DNA from: Prorocentrum cordatum | Lineage: Eukaryota; Sar; Dinophyceae; Prorocentrales; Prorocentraceae | DNA length: 64,000 nt | Direction of reading: 5' to 3' | Assembly (NCBI GenBank): GCA_963575745.1 | Contig: CAUYUJ010014002.1 | Location: forward strand, 504,820-568,819 | Shown here: positions 34,701-41,575 of the stretch, piece after piece | Layout of the letters: each line of letters starts with the position of its first letter | Numbering within the stretch: position 1 is the first letter of the stretch | Position numbers and translations under genes: made by a program | The notes under the pieces: generated by a model | What the model was told of the DNA's origin: nothing | The model's input: the letters and a program-made list of their open reading frames with translations, nothing else | Database searches by the model: none

Positions 34701-36055
34701 CTTTCCCTGGAGGCCTCCGGCCGGGCCTGCCGGGCCGCCCGAGTACACCGTGAACCCCGAGAAGGCCAGGGGTCATGCCGACGGGGATGCCGCATACCGC
34801 GTGCCGCGGCCCTGCCCGCGCCGCCACGGCTGGGTCCGCCTCGAGCTTCGGGCCAGACCGCACCCCTGGAGAGGTCGAGGGGGCAGCGGCACCGGTATCT
34901 CTCTGCTTCCCCAGATCCGATTCGACGACGACGACGACGGCGATGGCGATGGCGATGACGATGACGACGACGAGGTCGACGACGACGATGGCGATGGCGA
35001 TGTCGATGTCGTCGTCGTCGTCGCTTCAATCTCGGCAAGCCTAGTCCAGGTCGAATCTGGCCTTCGACGGCTCGGTGCGGCCCGATGCCTGCAGGGCGCT
35101 GCTGTGCATCCGGGCGTGGCCGATCCGATGTTCGATTGCGGCTCCGTGCCGTCGCGGCCCGACTCGATCCGATCCGACCCGTTCTGCAGTCGAGGCGTTG
35201 ACCTGAGGAACCCTCAATATCGCAGGCCTAGAGATTGACACCAACACCAATTTCGGCGGTGTGCCTCCTCCGAGGGAAGAAGATCCCGATCTCGATGATG
35301 GTGGTAATATTCTGGCTTCCAAGGTGACCGAACTATTACCACCAACACCGAAACTCTTGGATCATCTTCCCCCTGTGGAGGCAACCCCCTGTGTTGGTGT
35401 TGGTGCCAATTTCCAGGGCTCCAACAGTAAGGAACGAGGCCCCGGTCTTCCATACGTCGATCTTCGGCTCCCCATCGAAAATTGAAGGGCAACCTAAGGC
35501 AGACTGTGAAAGGACGAAGGAACACGAAGCCCCTCCCCAACGAAAAGGGTTCCTTCTTGAGCGCCTCGACTGGATCGATCCGATGCTGACCCTTCCTGAA
35601 AGGCTCCCGAGACTATATGGGAGGAAGGTGACTACAAGGGATCCTCATCCGAAGCCGGTGGCCTAGTGGCCATCCTGCAGATGATCCAGGAGGACTTCGA
35701 GAAGGAGATCGCGGTAGCGCGCAAGGGGGACTCCGCGGCGCAGGCGACGTACGAGGAGAACATGGCCGGGTTGAACGAGATCCTGGAGAAGTTGACGGCC
35801 ATGCGGAACAGCCTCGACAAGGATTTGGCCGAGCTGAAGGTCAAGATCGTGGGCATGGAGACCACCAAGGGCTTCAAGGGTACCAGCCTGGAGCTGGAAG
35901 TCGAGAAAAAGAGCACCCTCGAGGGCGATTGCGGCTGGGTCAAGACTCACTTCCAGAGCCGTCGCGACAAGCGCAAGGCGGAGATGGACGGGCTCTTGGA
36001 GGCCAAGAATTACCTCGCCGGGATGGAGTCGGAGATGGCCGGATCTGACCAGTAA
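15701..36055 (+). CDS. Secreted coiled-coil protein of a dinoflagellate-specific family, 8 exons (spliced gene)
   Basis: Inferred join: 15701-15754, 15897-17158, 17323-17436, 18758-18914, 19295-19399, 30114-30164, 34696-34764, 35603-36055 (2265 nt, 754 aa, stop TAA). Residues 1-17 form a signal peptide (Lys-Arg, then a hydrophobic stretch ending ACTLA-like); an in-frame ATG at 15689 would add four residues. The rest is Lys/Glu-rich coiled coil with paired Cys in YDKYACWCEDT (about residues 60 and 62), a Tyr/Pro/Gly-rich linker (YAPQSDRVSG), a second coiled coil, HRDRCQNAEN, DDTEAIALLGKAIEALS, PEYTVNPEK and a C-terminal CGWVKTHFQSRRDKRKAEMDGL block. From memory these blocks occur in this order in a large, abundant, functionally uncharacterised dinoflagellate family. 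Reading frame is kept across all junctions. Donors are GC (4), GT (2) and GA (1). Secretion is inferred; molecular role is unknown. The exon 6-7 junction is the weakest. Confidence 0.82.
15755..15896 (+). other. Intron 1 (GC-AG, 142 nt)
   Basis: The boundaries are GAG|GC and GAGAG|G. This acceptor follows a T/C-rich stretch (15862-15890) and keeps frame into AGELGGGKPNV. A second in-phase acceptor at 15920 (GGGAAG|CCC) would remove eight residues. No similarity to the introner copies in introns 2 and 3 is visible. Confidence 0.6.
15897..17158 (+). CDS. Exon 2: main N-terminal coiled coil and linker
   Basis: An open reading of 420 codons. It starts with NVIERVVELM, then the paired-Cys block, heptad-rich Lys/Glu/Ala segments to about 16320, a less helical Pro/Gly/Tyr linker (about 16380-16640), and a second coiled coil ending SVKIAR. 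The phrase EWAERVRMRTEEM near 16930 is a strong family match. The exon ends on the first two bases of an Arg codon (AG|GCTTCA). Unlike the surrounding DNA it is free of simple repeats, and antisense open frames over it are shadows. Confidence 0.88.
17159..17322 (+). mobile_element. Intron 2 = introner-like element copy II (GC-AG, 164 nt)
   Basis: The whole intron matches the copies at 5446-5623 and in intron 3. All share a purine start near AGGAGGGGAAAA, an ACAGACACAAGTAATCG-like block, CCCAGAAAATA, a TATTTGTGTG block and a GGCCCCTNC..AG end. Splicing AG|GCTTC to CCAAG|GTTGG restores KIARLAAAL, which fits the family. Confidence 0.75.
17323..17436 (+). CDS. Exon 3
   Basis: It encodes LAAALTTSGHFDGVIASIDEMLARL and ends in EEQEDVEHRD plus two bases of Arg. 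The GHFDxVIxxIDEML and EEQxDxEHRDRC strings are among the best conserved in the family. It ends ACAG|GTTCCG, a conventional GT donor. Confidence 0.85.
17583..18710. mobile_element. TIR DNA element nested in introner copy III (about 1.13 kb, 9-10-bp target duplication)
   Basis: CTGTGATTTG lies directly on both sides (17573-17582 and 18711-18720). The ends are inverted repeats: AGAGAGCGTGTTCTACCGC from 17585, and the complement of 18710 backwards, AGAGAGCGTGATCCACCGC. Four forward GGTCACTACCGGTTCGAAC blocks (from about 17625, 17674, 17728, 17779) face two reverse-complement blocks (18441-18464, 18494-18515). Between them lies a GTGGGGACAGTG minisatellite. No transposase is visible, so it is non-autonomous. 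The duplication length would fit a Mutator-like superfamily, which is inference. Confidence 0.75.
17840..18405. repeat. GTGGGGACAGTG-type minisatellite
   Basis: Irregular tandem copies of GTGGGGACAGTGG with 9-12-bp spacing fill the centre of the nested TIR element. The G-rich strand, continued by long G runs at 18516-18650, could form quadruplexes. Open frames rich in Gly/Thr/Val here are repeat artefacts. Confidence 0.85.
18758..18914 (+). CDS. Exon 4
   Basis: It encodes (R)CQNAENDNTITSEDLTSDID and continues to KINQTSE, a Glu/Lys coiled coil with one conserved Cys. The 3' end is placed at GAG|GATCAG (a GA donor) because that keeps phase 0 into exon 5. An end six bases later (CAG|GGGCAG) is also in phase but would need a GG donor. 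Confidence 0.75.
18915..19294 (+). other. Intron 4 (GA-AG, 380 nt)
   Basis: The inferred donor is GA and the acceptor CGGAG|GAG. From about 19090 to 19285 it contains a dispersed repeat that also occurs at 3040-3200. Stops occur in the coding frame (for example TAA after LRLR at 18969), so the segment must be removed. Confidence 0.6.
19295..19399 (+). CDS. Exon 5
   Basis: Thirty-five codons, EARELRAERVEAEQRFRQ followed by SVKDDTEAIALLGKAIE. The KDDTEAIALLxKAIE string is diagnostic of the family. It ends GAG|GCTCGG, a GC donor with the same six bases as exon 1. The following intron is 10.7 kb. Confidence 0.82.
19555..19735. repeat. Dispersed CCACGGCTGG-type repeat plus local duplication
   Basis: GCCACGGCTGGATTCGGCTC is followed by a degenerate GGGCGCAC block. 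The strings GATAACGGCAGTTGGCCTTC (19440) and GACAACGGTAGTCGGCCTTC (19640) show an approximately 200-bp duplication at the start of intron 5. Confidence 0.5.
19785..20183. repeat. Region of ACTCCCGCAGGGAGT short hairpins
   Basis: CTCCCGCAGGGAGT or close variants occur at about 19791, 19896, 20018, 20131 and 20163, interspersed with GTATTG strings. The same sequence type resumes at 28055-28130, on the other side of the composite element, and at 29378. Confidence 0.7.
20385..21223. repeat. 73-bp tandem array, left part, with 146-bp dimers
   Basis: About 11 units. Between 20630 and 21020 units alternate between CTCCGCCGATCTGCGTGAG and CCCCGCCGATCTGCTTGAG types, giving a roughly 147-bp dimeric higher-order repeat that is nearly identical from copy to copy. 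Confidence 0.95.
21232..21540 (+). pseudogene. LINE ORF1-like fragment
   Basis: KFRSAAIDRNGKTIWATP, then LVRAAHNMCFGLKYMLKN, then after a frameshift KIDEDRVTRIWSKEW. This resembles the region upstream of the endonuclease in dinoflagellate LINEs as I remember them. It is 5'-truncated or diverged. Confidence 0.5.
22106..22333 (+). pseudogene. LINE endonuclease, N-terminal part
   Basis: ATWNVRGLTDSKIE and YGVDILSVQETRRAK are the first two motifs of the exonuclease-endonuclease-phosphatase fold (catalytic Asn and Glu present). A stop follows at 22331, with the frame continuing in another phase to about 22420 (IKLKLAQGKTQ). Confidence 0.8.
22435..24535. repeat. 77-bp satellite array inside the LINE endonuclease
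   Basis: About 26 units of GGACACCGCCACTGGGGCCT / GGTGGACCTCCCTATGGGG / CCACGAAACGCCGTGCTGGG / GGGGGAGACGCATGT. The first five units (22435-22860) are diverged and longer. A GGA run and a CGCGCGGCACCG...CCACAGGATGG module follow (24595-24715). Confidence 0.93.
24745..25524 (+). pseudogene. LINE endonuclease C-terminus and linker
   Basis: GYAPHNLKPLPERRHF (24748), LLLGDFSARVG in the next frame (24850), then from 25027 KITVMEAGALPAGVISEEN to PWITQATLDLIDRR. The same order is present in the antisense copy at 48.3-47.6 kb. Frameshifted at least twice. Confidence 0.75.
25794..26640 (+). pseudogene. LINE reverse transcriptase domain
   Basis: DEACGMDDAPAEYWKAI, NNKGALDNCDDYRPSSLLCV, TPTQFGFRQGRGTADALRAV, GISQGCHLSPLLFAMVM and LLLYADDILLVGSNQ (YADD at 26568-26579) are reverse-transcriptase motifs in correct order. 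They lie in three frames with breaks near 26010, 26090 and 26280. Confidence 0.88.
26945..27290 (+). pseudogene. LINE 3' coding tail
   Basis: LRRLTFQPGSARPATDARG and NQWAKCLYKAIAPQFPYE match the antisense copy (FLRQLTFQPGGVRPATDAC, NEWARCLYNVVAPQ). Followed by a shared AGCCAGCAGCxTGGC and CT-rich 3' untranslated end. Confidence 0.7.
27524..27850. repeat. 73-bp tandem array, right part
   Basis: About 4.5 units continuing the array broken at 21223. Flows into the composite-element 3' module. Confidence 0.92.
28130..28670. other. Intron sequence, no gene recognised
   Basis: Includes a degenerate TTGCATCGC(T/G)T-type short repeat at 28180-28290, similar in kind to 42005-42280. Confidence 0.4.
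28676..28785. repeat. (GTC)n/(GGC)n microsatellite
   Basis: GTCGTC, GGCGGC and GGCGTC runs, imperfect. Confidence 0.9.
29090..29330. repeat. Dispersed repeat with TTCGACACT blocks, uninterrupted copy
   Basis: Matches 3725-3892 and then continues directly into TCTGGGATGTGGTCCTTAAG (29299), whereas at 3.9 kb those bases are separated by the 1-kb composite element. It acts as a paralogous empty site. Confidence 0.75.
29370..29480. repeat. CTCCCGCAGGGAGT hairpin and GGCCCGACGGCCGACCTG dispersed repeat
   Basis: Same order of blocks as 19790-19885 (hairpin, GGCCCCGAGxGxTCTCC, CCTCTCC, GCCCGACGGCCGACCTG). Confidence 0.6.
29635..29740. repeat. Dispersed CCACGGCTGG-type repeat
   Basis: GCCACGGCTGGATTCGGCTC, GGGCGCACCCCAGGAGAG, GGGGAGCAGCGGTCTCGGTA. 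Lies in intron 5. Confidence 0.55.
30114..30164 (+). CDS. Exon 6 (17-codon microexon)
   Basis: It encodes ALSAYYKKNKMPIGLVQ, which corresponds to the family block ALSxFYKxNKxPLxLLQ. The donor is taken as CAG|GTCCCT. Alternative ends at 30160 (GT|GCAGG, phase 2) cannot be excluded because of the uncertain start of exon 7. Confidence 0.72.
30790..30960. repeat. TCC/CTCGT microsatellite
   Basis: CTCGTGCTCGTG runs followed by TCC units with CCC interruptions. Confidence 0.9.
31698..31762. repeat. (AT)n/(AC)n dinucleotide block
   Basis: ATATAT runs with one ACACACAC interruption. It is the clearest AT-rich simple repeat in the window. Confidence 0.95.
32270..32430. repeat. (TGGA)n then GGA/GAT microsatellites
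   Basis: Seven TGGA units (32276-32303), then GGA, GAT and GAA-rich runs to 32430. Confidence 0.9.
32465..32725. repeat. GGGGCCTCTTGGG minisatellite
   Basis: Irregular 12-20-bp units of TCTTGGGGGCCTC and GGGGCCATCTTGG. The end holds CATCTTGGAGGACATCGATC, whose reverse complement occurs at 29097. Confidence 0.75.
33330..33545. repeat. (CACG/CA)n microsatellite
   Basis: ACGCACGC and CACACA runs with a CTCTCTCT patch at 33432. The alternating purine-pyrimidine tract could adopt Z-DNA. Confidence 0.95.
33669..34144 (-). pseudogene. Unrecognised minus-strand coding-like segment with a frameshift
   Basis: Two overlapping minus-strand frames (34144-33869 and 33881-33669) read as one mixed-composition protein broken by a frameshift near 33875: GVLGTSYTKPSDEFTIEM, then DYANIPFTSLVDAPHS and TFTAGDEIFTLRGTQEAL. 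The block is lower in GC than its surroundings and free of simple repeats. No family recognised; a retroelement remnant is one possibility. Confidence 0.35.
34420..34456. repeat. (GA)n microsatellite
   Basis: GAGAGAGAG runs with one GGAAA break. Confidence 0.9.
34696..34764 (+). CDS. Exon 7 (start uncertain)
   Basis: It carries PEYTVNPEK, equivalent to the family block PEYTVDPDK. The end AAG|GCCAGG (GC donor) joins to GCTCCCGAG so that PEYTVNPEKAPET is restored. The first about 12 codons (LLFPWRPPAGPAG) look unlike the family, so the true start may be 34713 or another site. Confidence 0.6.
34765..35602 (+). other. Intron 7 (GC-AG, 838 nt)
   Basis: Donor AAG|GCCAGG, acceptor TGAAAG|GCT. It contains a copy of a dispersed CCACGGCTGG repeat (34780-34905), a GAC/GAT microsatellite (34920-35030), and a segment (35040-35180) related to 55180-55340. 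Confidence 0.75.
34920..35030. repeat. (GAC)n/(GATGGC)n microsatellite
   Basis: GAC runs, GATGGC hexamers and GTC runs in intron 7. Confidence 0.92.
35603..36055 (+). CDS. Exon 8: C-terminal domain and stop
   Basis: 151 codons including TAA at 36053. It begins APETIWEEGDYKG, then GGLVAILQMIQEDFEKEI, a long coiled coil, GDCGWVKTHFQSRRDKR and ends EAKNYLAGMESEMAGSDQ. The ILxMIxEDFEKEI and WVKTHFxxRRxKRKAE blocks are the hallmark of the family C terminus. A fold-back element starts about 40 bases after the stop, in the likely 3' untranslated region. Confidence 0.88.
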   Translation, partial: APETIWEEGDYKGSSSEAGGLVAILQMIQEDFEKEIAVARKGDSAAQATYEENMAGLNEILEKLTAMRNSLDKDLAELKVKIVGMETTKGFKGTSLELEVEKKSTLEGDCGWVKTHFQSRRDKRKAEMDGLLEAKNYLAGMESEMAGSDQ

Positions 36056-36092
36056 GGGCCCCGCAGCAGCGCGATCTGTAGGGGTCAGCCAC

Positions 36093-36250
36093 GCGCAGAG
36101 GGGGTAGGGGGAGGGGGGAGGGCTTCTTGGAAGCACCCCCGCTTCTCAGAAGGCGCGGGCCTTATCTTTAGATGCAAGGCCGGCGCCTTCTAAGAAGCAG
36201 CATCCTTCCAAGAAGCCGTCCCCCCTTCCCACCTTCCCCCGTGTCTGCGC
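36093..36250. mobile_element. Fold-back element, copy 2, in the likely 3' UTR
   Basis: Nearly whole-length palindrome: GCGCAGA.../...TCTGCGC ends, G-rich/C-rich arms, GGCTTCTTGGAAG/CTTCCAAGAAGCC, GAAGGCGCGGGCCTT/AAGGCCGGCGCCTTC, loop about 36163-36173. It begins about 40 bases after the stop codon, so if the message extends this far it would carry a very strong hairpin. Confidence 0.75.
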
Positions 36251-39010
36251 CGCTGAGAGGGGGCTTGGGCCCCCGAGAGCCGGCCGCGGGAGCCCGGGAG
36301 CGGTGGGCGCAGCGCATCCGCCTCCTCGCCGTGGTCGCCCTCGTCGTCTGCATCGTGCTCCGCGTCCTCGTCGCATCCGTGCCCCCCTTCTGGCCCCCTG
36401 CTCCTCCAGCTCCACGCCCTCTTCCATCCTGGCCGTCCTCCTCTCCCCCCCTATCCTCCTTTCCCCCTTCCTCCTCCCCTGTCCCCCTCTTGTCCCCTGC
36501 CGTCACCCCCTTCCTCCACCTGTCTTCTCCTTCGTCTTTGCATGCCCCCATTCTCCGTTCCTCCCCTTCCTCCTCTCCGACTTCCAGAACTCCAGCTTGG
36601 AGTCCTTGATTCTCCCCCTTCACAAGTCTGCAAAGAGTCCCAGCCCATGTGATTGACAGTCCAGAGTTGACTGGAAGTGAGTGGTGGAAGAAATCATGTA
36701 ACGAGCGACGCCGCAGATACTGCGGCGAAGGCTGGATTGGCCTCGCACACATCTGGCGCTGAAGCTGAACTAGATGAAGTTCCCTGCCCAGTCTGTCTGC
36801 TGGCTCGCGGCCCGCTTCCTCCCCCTCTGTCCCGCCCTGGACCTCAAAGGCCGTCCGCTGGTTCGGAAGGGCCTCTCGGAATGCGCTGCACGAGGTGGAG
36901 TCTAAGAGTTGGCGTTGCAGCACCTGCATCCGCATCACAAGGTAAGGCACCTTTAAGTTTGGCGAGTCCCAGGTGCCCTCACCCGAGGGGTGCTCTGGGC
37001 GGGGGCCAGAGAGCATCCGCTTTGTTCCAGTCCGCGCCAGTGCCTCCTGTCTTTCTGGTGTTCGGACGGGTCGCTTTGTTTTGCGGGCGTATGCCGCAAG
37101 GCCTAGATGAATATCATCCCACCGCCACTCCTCAGAGGGGAAGGCGCGCAGCTGATTCGCAATAATCCGGACAACTGGAAAAGGAAGATCCCAAAAAGGC
37201 AAGTGCATTCGTTCGAATGGCGTTGTGTGCGAGGCTTTCCCGTAAGAGGAAAGACGTATTTAGGTATTGCCAATGCATCGTTTTAGATAAAGAGATTGCA
37301 GCGCGGAATCCCAGGCTCGGGCACGCCAGAGCCGAAAACTAAGCGGATTGCGATTCTGGCTCTGGTTCAGGCCAGGTCGTGAACCCACAGGGGGAGTTCT
37401 TCCGCCCTGAGCGCTGATCGCCCTCCCCCCCCCAGGTTTCGGAGGCGGCAAGGAGGGGGTGATGGCTAAGGGGTTGGGGGGAGATCATGGCGGGGGCCAT
37501 GATGTCTCCCCAGATTTCATGGAGCCTCTTCTCATTTCAATGCGTCCCTGCCCCCCCCCCCCCTAGGTCGCTCGCGCACATGCCGCCGGCCATGATTTGC
37601 GCCCCCCTCTCTTGGACGCCCCCCTCTTGGCCGCCCCCTCTTTGCCCTCTAACGCCAAGGCTCGCCAAACGCTCTGTGCTGGAGGCGGCCAGAGGGTGCA
37701 CCGCAGATGCACTCGCAACTGACGCTGGCTGTTGGGCATTGCGCCCGTCTTTGTCCGTGCCCATCTGTGTTTACCAGCCTCGAACTTAGAGCCCTATCCC
37801 TAAGATTGACACGCCAAAACGCGATGACAATCTCAGGGATACGCCCTCAAGAAATCAGGACATCCCTAAGATTGGCATCGTGATGAGGAGATGCCCAGCA
37901 TAGGGATAGGGATATGTTCCAGGCTGGTAGTGTGTTCGGCTCAGAGGTAGGTCCAGGCCAGCCTGAGCGGTCGACTACACCTGGCCGAGCTCCACGGACC
38001 TGCCCCCCGTGCCCGCGGCCCCCGCAGCGGCGGGCGCCAGAGAGCCCCCCCCTTTCGGCAGAGGTCTCCAGCCTCCGAGAGGGGATCGGTGCCCGTGGGG
38101 GGCCTTGGAGCACGGGGAGGCTACCCCGCACCCCCCAGACGGATCGAAACAGCTCCCCCCCCGCGGGAAACCCTCGGGCATCCAGAATCAAACCCGCCCC
38201 CCCCATCTGGCCAAGACAGCTTCAGTCAGACCCCCCTCCAAATGTACCTCTCCTTCAGTATGAAGTCCGGAGTCACCAGTTACGCATCCTGAGCTCAGCT
38301 GACAAGCGAGTGCGACACCAGAGGCACCTGATGCCTTTCCTGGCGTGCCCAACTTGATGGGACGACGCCACCTTAGTCTCCTCCACCTTGACAGCACGCT
38401 CCTTGCCCCGAAGCCTTGCCTCTGCCGCTCGAGCAGCGCGCGAGCTGGGGCCATACAGTTCAGGGGGCCTTCGACGCGATGTCCAGGGCCACTGTAACAA
38501 GATGCTTTTGGACCTTCCAGGTCAGCCCATCTAAACGCGCAGCCTCATTAACTGAAACTTCTGAGCTCCACATTATGCCGCCTGGTCGGCGGCTCCACTG
38601 ACTAACCACAACTGCGAAGGAGGGCCATCGACACGTTCTGGAGCGGGGTGCGTGTGGCTCTTTCCCTTATGCGTAACTATGGAACGGTCCTGGGCAGTCG
38701 CCCAACACCTTCTCCAAGCAAACACATCAACCCTGTGGATCAAGCTGGGCCCTCGGTGAAACCCCGAGACCGTGATGGCCGACACCATTGCCAGCACAAT
38801 GCTTCCAACAGTGCTTCGCAGGGCCTGGATGATGGCCTCGAGCTCGGCCAGGGGACATATTCAATCCAGGGACAGGCCCGTACCCGCCGATCCCCCCGAC
38901 TTATGGGAAACCCCCACCCACACCTTCGCGGCCTGGCCTCCGAGGGGCACAGCCCGCCCGACCCGTCAGTCTGGACGAAGACGTCCCCCACCTCAGATCA
39001 CTCGGCGCTT
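36251..39010. other. No gene recognised downstream of the coiled-coil gene
   Basis: CT-rich to 36600, then unique sequence. A 346-codon minus-strand frame (37208-36168) crosses CT-rich DNA and the fold-back, so only its first about 180 codons are non-repetitive. No domain recognised. 37795-37915 contains repeated CCCTAAGATTG strings. Confidence 0.4.
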
Positions 39011-39034
39011 GTTTGAGGCTGGGGAAAAGCACCT

Positions 39035-39690
39035 CCCCTTCCTCCTCCTCCTCTTCCTCCTCCTCCTCCTCCTCCTCGTCCGTTTTCTCCTCCATCTCCT
39101 CTTCCTCGATGGTTGACTCCCGTGCCTCTCCTCAGGGCGCTTTCTGGTCAGTGACTTTCCGAGCGAATCCGGCCGGGGCCGCGGGGGCACGCTTTGGAGA
39201 GACGCAGGGCGAGCCGAGAGCATCCCGAAGCATCTCCTCCTCGCCGTCCTTATGGCCACCGGGCCCTCCCCAGGCCTGTCCTGGAGCGCGTCGGGGCTCC
39301 GATCTTGGGGCAGACGCAAGGGGGGGAGAGAAGGGCGACAGGGGGGCGGAAGAGGCGGAGGTGGCGGAGGAGGAGGAGAAGGAGGAGGAGGAAGAGGAGG
39401 AGGAGGAGGAGGAGGAGTAACAAGGGGAGAGGGTGAGGGGGAGCAGGAGGAGAAGAGGAGGAGGAGGGGGAGGAAGAGGAAGAGGGTGATGAGGGGACGG
39501 GGACGAAACGGGGGAGGCGACACAGGAAGAGGACGAGGATGGAGGAGGGTCAGGAGAGTGGGGGAGGAGGGAGAAGGGGAGGAGGAGGTGGCGGGGGAGT
39601 AGGGGCAGGAGCAGGAGGAGAAGGGGGGAGAGAGGAGGCGGGGAAGCAGGAGGAGGGAAGGACGAGGAGGGGGAGGACGAGAACCAGGAC
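39035..39690. repeat. TCC then GGA/GGGGA microsatellites
   Basis: TCC runs at 39035-39085, GGA-rich from 39355 to 39690. The opposed strands could pair. Confidence 0.9.
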
Positions 39691-39744
39691 CAGGACGAGG
39701 CGCCCGGAGGGTGACGTCGGTGGCGGCAGCGGCAGCGGCCGCAG

Positions 39745-39940
39745 CAGTGACGCTCCAGGCCCCTCTGCGCAAGGACACGTGTGCAGGGCCAGGCATACAG
39801 GGAATCATACGTCTCCCCGGGCTCCGCCACCGGGCAGGAGTGACGCTCCAGGCCCCTCTGCGCAAGGACACGTCTGCAGGGCCAGGCATACAGGGAGTCC
39901 TACTGCTCCCCGGGCTCCGCCACGGGGCGCCCTGCGGGGC
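39745..39940. repeat. Tandem duplication of about 90 bp
   Basis: GTGACGCTCCAGGCCCCTCT plus GCGCAAGGACACGT, GCAGGGCCAGGCATACAGGG and CCCCGGGCTCCGCCAC occur at 39746-39830 and again at 39839-39923 with few differences. Confidence 0.9.
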
Positions 39941-40050
39941 ACACCATGGGCTCCGCATGGCAGGAGGCCCGAGAGGCGCACGGCGGCCCGCCTCCTCCGG
40001 CAGCCTGTCGGCTGCGGGGCGCGGGGGCGCAGAGCAGGAGAGGGCAAGGG

Positions 40051-40241
40051 TTAACTCGGGCCTGTCCCCCTACAGGGGGATTCTCGACGAAAAATGAAGA
40101 TACCCCAAAATAACCCAAACATGCTCCCAAAATAGTCTGGGGATTCGTTTTTGAGTATTTTTTTTACCTTTTTGGAATATGTTAATGGTATTTTTATTTT
40201 TTCGCCCAAAATTCCCCTGTAGGGGGACATGCCCGACCTAC
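40051..40241. mobile_element. MITE family TTAAGTCGGGCATG, copy 3 (about 191 bp, 8-bp target duplication)
   Basis: Left end TTAACTCGGGCCTGTCCCCC, right end complement GTAGGTCGGGCATGTCCCCC. GGCAAGGG flanks both sides (40043-40050, 40242-40249). AT-rich interior with T runs. Confidence 0.85.
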
Positions 40242-40344
40242 GGCAAGGGCCCCCGTGCCCGGCCCCGCGAAGCCCCTGGGCGCGCGAACAACAGCGGAAC
40301 CGCTGCCAGCACCGCAACCTCTCCCCACCGCAACCTCTGCCAAC

Positions 40345-40550
40345 CGAGGGGGAGGAGGAGGAGGAGGAGGAGGAGGAGGAGGAGGAGGAGGAGGAGGAGG
40401 AGGAGGGGAAGAGGGTGGGAGATGAGGAGGGCAAGGACGAGGAGGGCAATGAGAGGGTTTGGAGGGAGAGGGAGGGGGAAGACGAGGAGGAGGAGGAGGA
40501 GGAGGAGGAGGAGGATGAGGAGGAGGAGGAGGAGGAGGAGGAGGTCTGGG
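40345..40550. repeat. GGA microsatellite
   Basis: Two long GGA runs (40348-40408, 40480-40540) with a GAGGGCAAGGACGA spacer. Confidence 0.92.
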
Positions 40551-41480
40551 ATGGAGAAGCGGAGGATACTTGTCTTCCTCTCCTCGACGGCAGACGCCCT
40601 CGCCCCCATCGCCTCTGCATTCGCCGCCTCCGCCCCCGATCCGGCCGGTCGTCCTGCCCCACCCTCTCCCCGCCTCCTCCACCTCGCCGCCATCCCCCCC
40701 CATTCGCATTCCTTCTCCTTCTCCACCTCGCTCCTCCTCGTCCACGCCCTCCTCGCCCGTTGTCGCCCTCCCTCCCCACTCTTCCTCCCACCATCGCCCG
40801 TCGTCTCTTGACGGTGCCACGGGGCCACGGGGCAGGAGACGGCCTCCGGCGCCCGAAAAGATTACGGACAGTCGGCCGTCGCGATCTTTCTCTGCGACGC
40901 CCAGACCCGAGGGCTCGCCGCGGGGCCGGCTCCTCCTCCCGAGATGCGTTCTGACACCCTCGCGTGGGCCCTGGCCTGGGGCTCCTGGAGACCGAGGGCG
41001 GCCGAGAAGAGCTTTTTCCGCCGCTTCCCTCCGCGGCGCGAGGCCGTTGTGGCACCTTCCGCGGGAGCAGGGGGGGTGACGAGGAGGGGGGAGGGGGGCG
41101 GTGGGGGAGGGGTGGGAGGGGCACCCAGACATCTGGTGCCTCGATTAAGGTTGAGGCGGCCAGCTTGTCTCCGTCATTGGCCTCTGGGAGCCAGTCTCGG
41201 GATCCGGAGCTGCAACAAAAACGACGCAGGCAGGGCGGCACACGCCAGGGAGGGCCGCCGCCTCGACTGCCCGGCCTTCGCCCCAGAGCTTCAGATCCCT
41301 CCCCAGACAGGACCGCGCCGCACACAAATCGGGACGACAAGTTGTCACTATTTTTTCGGCCCCTATAGGGGGGCCTTCGCCGGTCCCCGGGACCGTCCAG
41401 AAACGGCTCGGGATGAAAAGCCGGTCCTGGGGAAAGGGTCTATACACTTCCGGGGACGCCGTCCTGAACAAATCCAAGAA
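40551..41480. other. No gene recognised
   Basis: GC-rich, CT-rich to 40800. Open frames have biased Pro/Arg/Ser composition. Confidence 0.4.
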
Positions 41481-41484
41481 GCGA

Positions 41485-41575
41485 GGGAGGGAGGGAGGGA
41501 GGGAGGGAGGGAGGGAGGGAGGGAGGAGGAGGAGGAGGAGGGAGGAGGAGGGAGGGGAGGAGGAGGAGGAGGACC
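41485..41575. repeat. (GGGA)n then GGA microsatellite
   Basis: About ten GGGA units followed by GGA runs. Confidence 0.95.

Noticed and set aside
36168-37208. 346-codon minus-strand frame
   Set aside because: Half of it crosses CT-rich DNA and the fold-back element. The remaining part has no recognisable domain or supporting splice signals.
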